From a virus, in the IMG/VR virus record IMGVR_UViG_3300020400_000044, positions 1 to 22,851 of that record: a stretch of 22,851 bases of DNA; one strand, given 5' to 3'. The position numbers were made by a program, and so were the translations under genes. The first letter of the stretch is position 1; every line of letters starts with the position of its first letter. Positions 20,436-22,851 of this stretch are shown one piece after another. Below the pieces are notes generated by a model that saw only the letters and a program-made list of their open reading frames with translations, made no database searches and had not been told where the DNA came from.

Positions 20436-22851
20436 CTATCCTAAAGTAAGTACACCTATAACTGAGCCTACGTCACCTGGTGTGCTATGTCCCGTCCACC
20501 TACAAGTTCTATCTGTGACTAGATTACTTCCATATAGTTCTACATGAATTGTATGACAACAAGCCATATCCCAGGTACTGCCATTATGATTACCATGGCC
20601 TTCGACCCTCATATATATTTGTGCATTTGTGCCAGTAGCACTTGAATGATAAAATCTTACATTAGGTGTACTCGACCAACCATAAAAACTACCATTTCGC
20701 CACTGATATGCCATTCTAACATGCGGTTGACCTTGTCCATTATTTGCCCCTGAGGGTAAGTTAACAGATCCATGATTACTTACAACACTACAAACACCTT
20801 CTTCATAACCATGACCAGATGCATGCCCAGTAGTCCAAATTACTTTATATCTAATTGAATGACCTGTTCCAGAAGAGTTATCTCCAAGTTTTATCTCATG
20901 CCAACTGTACTGATTGAATACAGGGTGATAAGCATAATGAAAAGTTCTTATAGTTTCATTTCTAGTAGTATATCCGTTTGCCATAAAGTCAATACGCTTA
21001 TTGTTGTTTCCGTCATTATAAGAACTATGATTTCTTGCTATAAAAATTTGTGAAGGAGGGTTTTTAGCATCAGAATTATTGCCTATTCCTATATTACCAT
21101 CAGCTCTAATAGTTAGAGCATTTGCGCCAAGAGTTGTGCCGTCATCATTCATTTGTTGGATGCTAAAATCACCCGCATTATACTGAGAAGCCGCTATTCT
21201 AACTATCTTTTTATTAGTAACTTGACCAGGTGAGTTAAGACCTATTGTAGGTGCACCTGCTGATACTTCTAGTGTTTGAGTTGGATTAGTTGCACCAATA
21301 GCCACATTGCCACTACTGTTGACCATAAATCTATATGCTGAATTAGTTCTATCATATAAGATAAAAGCACCTGACCCAGCGTTACTGCCGTCATCTGCAC
21401 CTATACTAAAGTCAGCACTTGCATCGCTATCTGTAAATCTTACAAATGCATTTCCTGCATTTCCTTTAACATTTAAAATATCAACATTACCATTTACTTG
21501 TAATGGATATCCTGGACTATCTGTAGCAATACCAACATTACCAGAGCTATTAATAATCATTCTATAAGCACTAGCAGTATTATCCATAATACCAAAACTA
21601 TTACCAAGTCCTGCACCAGTGCTATTATTACCTACATATAAACCATATTCACGTCCGCCTGTGTGTGTATTTTGTAAAATAAGACCAGAACGATTGCCAT
21701 CTGTGCCAGCATATATAATTTTTGCTTGGACAACATCTCCTGAAGTACCTCTTACTGTTAAAGTTTTATCTGGACTAGTTGTGCCAATACCAACATTACC
21801 ATCAGTTTTAATGTTTAATATTTCACTAGATTGTCCAGCTGAATCAAAATTAGTTGAGCTACTATTGTAATATCCCAACGAGTACGTGTTGCTACTTGAT
21901 GTTGCGTGAGCATGATGTATCCAGTGATGATCTACAGTAGAGAGTATCATGGCTGATCCGTTATTTCCAGCATCGCTAGCCATAACTTGTATTCTAGTAT
22001 CACCTCCTTCAACTAGTAGATCAGCTTCACTGTCTAAATGTTTTCCAGAAACCGCTTGACTTATAACATGTAATTTTTTTTCAGGATCATCTGTACCAAT
22101 ACCTATCTCACCACTGGAGTAATCCCATATCATATTGTCACTAGCACCATAAAAAGTTATATCTCCGTTTTTAGCAATTCTCATACGTTCAGTTGCAGTT
22201 TCCCAACCATTATTAGTGCCTGATGTTCCAAAACTAATACCTCTATTAAATACACCTGCATTGGTTATGTTTAGAGAATTGTCATTACTGCCACCATAAT
22301 TACCAGTCCAAATAGCACTATGTTCATAATTACCATCTAACTTAAATATAATAAAAGCATTATCACCTTCATCATTATTATCACTATCTGCTTCAATAAT
22401 TAATTTAGTATCACCAACGGATTTTGTAAGTGTTAAGTCACCAGTAAGTGTTCCACCAGTTAGTGGCAATACATTACTATTATTTGCTAATTGTACCCAT
22501 GCGCCTGCATGTGCATAATAAGCCGCGTTGGTAGCATGAACATGAGCAAACATTCCGTGATAAGTGCTTGCACTTGGTAAATCAGATAATTGAGAGTATA
22601 CATTTGCAAATAAGACTTTATTTCCGTTGCCATCAATATCCCCGCTCATTGTACCACCAGCTAGTGGTAGTTTAGTTGCTATACTATTAGTCACGGTGGT
22701 TGAGAAGTTAGCGTCATCTCCCAATGCCGCCGCCAGTTCATTTAATGTGTTTAAAGCACCCGGAGCACTATCGACCAGTGCATCTATTTTTAATTGGGCT
22801 CTTGCATCTGCCCTAGCATTAGTAAAGTAAAGATTAGAACTACCTTCTGTG
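20436..22851 (-). CDS. Tail fibre, 5' end outside window (partial), at least 804 aa
   Basis: The frame is open to the right edge: upstream of the TTG at 22724 it continues as TEGSSNLYFTNARADARAQ and PGALNTLNELAAALGDDANF, so that TTG is an internal Leu and the true start lies beyond the window. An SASTYHGMFAHVHATNAAYY module (about 22500-22600) is shared with the 967-residue gene. LTGGTLTGDLTLTKS follows, then shaft units EIGIGTDDP, NVGIGTTSP, NVGIATDSP, NVAIGATNP and NIGIGNNSD. The last 190 or so residues are a Gly/His-rich beta region (GHASGHGYEEG, YQWRNGSFYGWSSTPNVRFY, then the ending VIGVLTLG), likely the tip, with no family recognised. The 81-residue gene follows 8 bases after its stop. 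Confidence 0.85.
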   Translation of the reverse strand, partial: TEGSSNLYFTNARADARAQLKIDALVDSAPGALNTLNELAAALGDDANFSTTVTNSIATKLPLAGGTMSGDIDGNGNKVLFANVYSQLSDLPSASTYHGMFAHVHATNAAYYAHAGAWVQLANNSNVLPLTGGTLTGDLTLTKSVGDTKLIIEADSDNNDEGDNAFIIFKLDGNYEHSAIWTGNYGGSNDNSLNITNAGVFNRGISFGTSGTNNGWETATERMRIAKNGDITFYGASDNMIWDYSSGEIGIGTDDPEKKLHVISQAVSGKHLDSEADLLVEGGDTRIQVMASDAGNNGSAMILSTVDHHWIHHAHATSSSNTYSLGYYNSSSTNFDSAGQSSEILNIKTDGNVGIGTTSPDKTLTVRGTSGDVVQAKIIYAGTDGNRSGLILQNTHTGGREYGLYVGNNSTGAGLGNSFGIMDNTASAYRMIINSSGNVGIATDSPGYPLQVNGNVDILNVKGNAGNAFVRFTDSDASADFSIGADDGSNAGSGAFILYDRTNSAYRFMVNSSGNVAIGATNPTQTLEVSAGAPTIGLNSPGQVTNKKIVRIAASQYNAGDFSIQQMNDDGTTLGANALTIRADGNIGIGNNSDAKNPPSQIFIARNHSSYNDGNNNKRIDFMANGYTTRNETIRTFHYAYHPVFNQYSWHEIKLGDNSSGTGHSIRYKVIWTTGHASGHGYEEGVCSVVSNHGSVNLPSGANNGQGQPHVRMAYQWRNGSFYGWSSTPNVRFYHSSATGTNAQIYMRVEGHGNHNGSTWDMACCHTIHVELYGSNLVTDRTCRWTGHSTPGDVGSVIGVLTLG

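Noticed and set aside
22722-22724. TTG as the start of the rightmost fibre gene
   Set aside because: The frame continues upstream with conserved fibre modules to the window edge, and the TTG corresponds to the Leu of the AAALGDDANF motif found in two other genes.
1-22851. Diversity-generating retroelement acting on the fibre tips
   Set aside because: No reverse transcriptase gene and no template/variable repeat pair with adenine-specific differences were seen; the repeats present encode shaft motifs, not the tips.
1-22851. tRNA genes, integrase sites or host-derived metabolic genes
   Set aside because: No cloverleaf-like segment, no att-like repeat and no enzyme gene was recognised; coding by structural genes is practically continuous.

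Overview
The window looks like part of the structural-gene region of an AT-rich, tailed, T4-like marine phage, of the type that infects cyanobacteria or SAR11-like bacteria. Three things support this. First, every supported gene lies on the minus strand in a tightly packed late-gene layout. Second, at least seven T4-type late promoter octamers (consensus NATAAATA, two of them perfect TATAAATA) sit 21-24 bases ahead of gene starts. Third, nearly every long product is a trimeric-fibre-like protein made of repeats around a GNVGIGTTSP-like motif with preceding ERMRIDSSG. The exact phage and host cannot be named from this sequence. No replication, capsid, lysis, tRNA, CRISPR or integration genes are seen, and no stretch over 300 bases lacks a gene.

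Layout in the direction of transcription (right to left). Unit 1: a 5'-truncated fibre (20436-22851) and an 81-residue protein. Unit 2: a fibre with a C1q-like tip (18381-20156), a 786-residue fibre (16016-18376) and a tail-assembly-chaperone-like protein (15629-16000). Unit 3: a fibre (14135-15598) and three coupled small structural proteins (13630-14133, 13160-13633, 12672-13163). Unit 4: a chaperone-like protein with its own promoter (12236-12646). Unit 5: the 967-residue repeat protein (9297-12200), a C1q-tipped fibre (7276-9300) and a 93-residue protein. Unit 6: a fibre with a peptidase S74 end (4968-6932). Unit 7: a second S74 fibre (2728-4926), a His-rich tip-like protein (2196-2741) and a third chaperone-like protein (1891-2196). 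Unit 8: a fibre whose 3' end lies beyond base 1; its reading frame is open to the window edge.

Taken together this is an array of fibre cassettes. Nine long fibre-like proteins share shaft modules but differ in their N-terminal attachment segments and C-terminal tips (C1q-like, S74 chaperone, or unrecognised His/Gly-rich domains). Small soluble proteins, three of them PF16778-like, recur at the ends of transcription units. The likely job of the region is to build and diversify host-recognition appendages. The least explained signals are a nearly identical promoter/leader carrying a 9-bp inverted repeat in front of three of the fibre genes, the reuse of one beta module as an N-terminal segment in two genes and as a C-terminal tandem array in another, and a free-standing tip-like protein directly behind a self-cleaving fibre. 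Functional calls are based on motifs read by eye; no database search was made.
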